Assembly (NCBI GenBank): GCA_028865585.1
Contig: JAGWJU010000059.1
Span: forward strand, 1 to 7,164
DNA: 7,164 bases
DNA from: Elusimicrobiota bacterium
Lineage (GTDB): Bacteria; Elusimicrobiota; Elusimicrobia; UBA1565; UBA9628
Direction of reading: 5' to 3'
The translations under genes were made by a program, and so were the position numbers. A model generated the notes under the pieces. The model was given only the letters and a program-made list of their open reading frames with translations, was not told the origin of the DNA and searched no databases. This document shows, piece after piece, positions 5,370 to 7,164 of the stretch; the stretch's first letter is position 1; every line of letters starts with the position of its first letter.

Positions 5370-6889
5370 CGGGCGCCGCCTTGCGGGTCGTGCGGGCCCG
5401 GCGGCGCGAAGCTCACCAGCACGCCGTCCCACGCCTTTTTGAAGTCGGACGCGGAGACGTAGCGCATGGCCTCTCCGGTGCCCGTGTCGTTGACGTAGTA
5501 GCCCAGCACCCGGCCCTGAGGGTCGATTTCCGCGCCGGAAACATAGACGGTGTGCGCCGCGCTCTCGGGCAGCGAGGGCCAGCCCCAGAACTCGCGCTCC
5601 CTGACCACGACGATGGCTCCTCCGCCCTCGGCAACGGATTTCTCGACCTGCGCAGGAGTCGCCTTCATGATCAGCCGGCTGGGGATGTGGTGATCGCGCA
5701 GAAGCGCGTTCTGATCGGAGTAGAACGTGCCGCCGGCGCGAAAGCCCGAGGCCATCCCGTACTCGGCGTAATACCCCTTGTCCAAAGCCTCCCGGACCAG
5801 CGCCTTGATGTCGGCATCGATGCCGCGCGCGCGCATCGCCTCATACTGCGCGCCGATAGAGCAGGTGGGGCCTTTCTGGGTGATGATGTCGTGGGCGGCC
5901 GCGGCCGGATTGCCGAGCGTCCGGCTCCAGCCCAGCGCGTGCCAAATCGAGATTTTCGCATCGTCCTCGATGCGTTTAAGCCCCGCCTCGCTGCCGCGGG
6001 CGAAATAATTCCGTTCGGCATCCTCGTCGCCGTTCTCCGGAATAGGCGGCGGCAGGGACGAAGGCAGGCCTAGGCGGCCCCTCAAGGGCGCCGTCCACCG
6101 CTTCAACGCGGCCGGGGCGGCGCCGCCCAAAGACGCAGGGGCCAAGCCCGCGGCCGAAGCTCCGGCCGGAGCGTCTCCCCCGTCGAAAAGGTGCGCTAAA
6201 GCCGCGGCCGCGGCTTTAGGACTGGCCCCTTTCTTGACGGCCAGGGCCAACAGGCTCGCGCGGAGCTTGCTTTCCGCTTTCGCGTCCGCGCGCTTGATGA
6301 GACGCGCCTGAAACTCCCTGGACTTGGCGGCCAGGGCCTGATCGCGCTCAAGGAAAACCCCGATGTAGGGATTCCAGCTGGATTGGAACTCTCCGGCGGC
6401 GGGATCAAGATAGGATTTTTGCAGATAAGCCGGCGGCGCGGGCCACAAAAACGGCAGCGCGATCCGCTCGCCTTGGGACTCGACCATGCGCCGCAGGTCT
6501 TCGATCTTGAGCAGCGCCGTCCCGGGCGCAAGCCTGGGCGAAACCAGATTCGGATCGGTCCGCGCGAGCAAAGAGGCTTTCGCCTTCCTGTACCGGGCGT
6601 AGTCCGCGTCGGCCGCGAACTTCACCGAATGCAGCATCGTCATCTGCGCGGCGAGGGTGGGCAGGGAGTTGAACGTCTCGTCCGCGCCCTGAAGCGAGGC
6701 GTGCATATAATCGCACTCGTAGCGCGGCACGCCGAGATCGGCCGGCTTGCCGTCCTGCGAGAACGAGCAGGGATAAGCGAAGACCAGCTTATCCGGACCG
6801 ATGGGCGCGGCCCGAGCCTCCCCTTGGGCCGCCGCCGCGGCGGGAACCGCAACAGCGCACACGGCGAGAAAAATCGTTCTGCGCAGCAT
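5366..6889 (-). CDS. Secreted protein with C-terminal papain/C39-like cysteine peptidase domain
   Basis: From the ATG at 6889 the protein is 507 residues. It opens with a classical signal peptide (R3-R4, hydrophobic core, A19-A-A21 before Q22), so it should be exported. The mature N-terminal half (about 22-215) is unrecognised and carries C41 and C59, a possible disulfide. An Ala/Pro-rich linker spans about 220-290. The C-terminal part (about 300-495) looks like a papain-fold, C39-like cysteine peptidase: Q338-K-G-P-T-C343 gives the oxyanion Gln and nucleophile, A-A-H446-T-V-Y-V-S-G gives the His, and Y-V-N467-D468-T-G gives the third triad residue, followed by D-F-K-K-A-W. This assignment rests on motif spacing, not on a search; a transglutaminase-like fold is the main alternative. 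The frame is open upstream to a GTG at 7030 with a purine-rich tract, but that would bury the signal peptide behind 47 residues and pass through the predicted promoter. The downstream lipoprotein overlaps by 4 bases. Confidence 0.75.
   Translation of the reverse strand: MLRRTIFLAVCAVAVPAAAAAQGEARAAPIGPDKLVFAYPCSFSQDGKPADLGVPRYECDYMHASLQGADETFNSLPTLAAQMTMLHSVKFAADADYARYRKAKASLLARTDPNLVSPRLAPGTALLKIEDLRRMVESQGERIALPFLWPAPPAYLQKSYLDPAAGEFQSSWNPYIGVFLERDQALAAKSREFQARLIKRADAKAESKLRASLLALAVKKGASPKAAAAALAHLFDGGDAPAGASAAGLAPASLGGAAPAALKRWTAPLRGRLGLPSSLPPPIPENGDEDAERNYFARGSEAGLKRIEDDAKISIWHALGWSRTLGNPAAAAHDIITQKGPTCSIGAQYEAMRARGIDADIKALVREALDKGYYAEYGMASGFRAGGTFYSDQNALLRDHHIPSRLIMKATPAQVEKSVAEGGGAIVVVREREFWGWPSLPESAAHTVYVSGAEIDPQGRVLGYYVNDTGTGEAMRYVSASDFKKAWDGVLVSFAPPGPHDPQGGAR
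6196..6219. repeat. Perfect 24-nt palindrome inside the peptidase gene
   Basis: The left half CTAAAGCCGCGG is followed immediately by its exact reverse complement. It lies in the Ala-rich segment S-P-K-A-A-A-A-A-L of the peptidase linker. In RNA it could form a 10-bp stem with a GGCC loop. The GC-only core can come from alternating Ala codons, but the five extra paired bases on each side are not needed by the protein. Confidence 0.85.
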
Positions 6890-6908
6890 AAGCCGAAAAC
6901 CCAGCGGT

Positions 6909-6937
6909 AGTATAGCCCGCGCCCCGCGCGGGTTCAA
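6909..6937 (-). promoter_or_regulatory. Sigma-70-type promoter for the peptidase-lipoprotein pair
   Basis: Read on the minus strand, TTGAAC (6937-6932) is separated by 17 bases from TATACT (6914-6909). That is 4/6 and 5/6 matches to the -35 and -10 consensus at the ideal spacing. Transcription would start near 6902, leaving a leader of only about 13 bases with no Shine-Dalgarno before the ATG at 6889. The spacer is very GC-rich and includes the palindrome CCCGCGCGGG at 6923-6932, which overlaps the -35 edge. Confidence 0.5.
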
Positions 6938-6945
6938 TACCTGTG

Positions 6946-6990
6946 TTGCGCCATGTAAAATCCAACCATGCCTTGCGTCATCTAAAATCC
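6946..6990. repeat. Two 18-bp direct repeats upstream of the peptidase promoter
   Basis: Copies at 6946-6963 (TTGCGCCATGTAAAATCC) and 6973-6990 (TTGCGTCATCTAAAATCC) match at 16 of 18 positions with a 27-bp period. On the minus strand they sit at about -44 to -61 and -71 to -88 from the predicted transcription start, where activator sites are often found. Each minus-strand copy contains an ATG after GGATTTTA. The spacing is also nine codons, so a coding duplication in an upstream reading frame cannot be excluded. Confidence 0.6.
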
Positions 6991-7164
6991 GCTCTCTTGC
7001 CGTCCTAACCTGCTGATATTCGAGCTTCACCCTCCTTCCTTATATAGTTTCTGCTCGGGAAGTCGGCTCTGTTCTCATCGAGAACCGCCATCCGCTGCCT
7101 GCGCCGCTTCCCTGAATTGCACGCACTCGGCTGACCCCCCCAAAACCCCTGCCTTGGGTAGACG
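6991..7164. other. Non-coding stretch at the right end, no gene recognised
   Basis: Together with the promoter region this makes about 275 bases without a convincing gene, and it looks less GC-rich than the genes. It holds a purine-rich minus-strand tract (AAGGAAGGAGG, 7041-7031) directly before a GTG at 7030, a 15-nt inverted repeat at 7071-7085, and a C7-A4-C4 run at 7135-7149. I found no tRNA, terminator with a T-tract, or mobile element end. The gene beyond the right edge is not visible. Confidence 0.5.
7071..7085. repeat. 15-nt inverted repeat, possible operator
   Basis: GTTCTC-ATC-GAGAAC is a perfect 6-bp inverted repeat with a 3-base centre, in the non-coding stretch upstream of the peptidase block. 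It has the size of a dimeric repressor site but matches no operator that I can name with confidence. Confidence 0.45.

Noticed and set aside
6881..6952. tRNA-like outline: GCGCAGC at 6881-6887 pairs with GTTGCGC at 6945-6951, and GGGTTCAATACC resembles a T-arm, at nearly tRNA length.
   Set aside because: The putative D-loop lacks the GG pair, no 5-bp anticodon stem with a 7-base loop can be formed, no CCA follows at the right place, and the region overlaps the peptidase start and promoter.
6934..6981. 15-codon minus-strand open frame starting at the ATG in the distal direct repeat.
   Set aside because: It is very short, has no clear ribosome site, and runs into the predicted -35 element; the repeats alone explain its internal similarity.

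Overview
This is a GC-rich, densely packed bacterial window of about 7.2 kb. It holds eight protein-coding genes in two convergent blocks and one short, less GC-rich non-coding stretch at the right end. Four of the eight genes start with GTG or are best read that way (the FAD protein, queC, queE and the second lipoprotein). Stop and start codons often overlap or lie within a few bases, and almost no gene has a recognisable Shine-Dalgarno sequence. The lipoproteins and a WecA-type sugar-phosphate transferase suggest a Gram-negative-type envelope. I suspect a deep-branching lineage such as Elusimicrobiota or a deltaproteobacterium-like group, but nothing in the window settles this.

Plus-strand block (1-4762): a WecA/MraY-family polyprenyl-phosphate sugar-1-phosphate transferase, cut by the left window edge; a FAD-dependent oxidoreductase related to the protoporphyrinogen oxidase / UDP-galactopyranose mutase superfamily; a small lipoprotein of unknown role; a DnaQ-like DEDDh 3'-5' exonuclease; then queC and queE. 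The first two genes probably belong to envelope polysaccharide assembly. QueE and QueC catalyse successive steps making preQ0, the deazaguanine precursor of queuosine in tRNA. Their 4-base overlap suggests translational coupling. The exonuclease ends one base before queC starts but has no known job in queuosine synthesis.

Minus-strand block (6889-4764): a secreted protein of about 507 residues with a C-terminal papain/C39-like cysteine peptidase signature (Q338, C343, H446, N467/D468), followed by a 201-residue lipoprotein whose GTG start overlaps the peptidase stop codon. A good sigma-70-type promoter precedes the peptidase, and two 18-bp direct repeats lie 27 bp apart just upstream of it. 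The two blocks meet with their stop codons one base apart inside a 15-nt inverted repeat.

Most of the window is ordinary chromosomal content. The best candidate for something undescribed is the coupled peptidase-lipoprotein pair with its upstream control region. Other points worth a look are a perfect 24-nt palindrome inside the peptidase gene, a possible leaderless promoter before the first lipoprotein, and the near absence of Shine-Dalgarno sequences. I see no defence system, mobile element, CRISPR array or convincing RNA gene.
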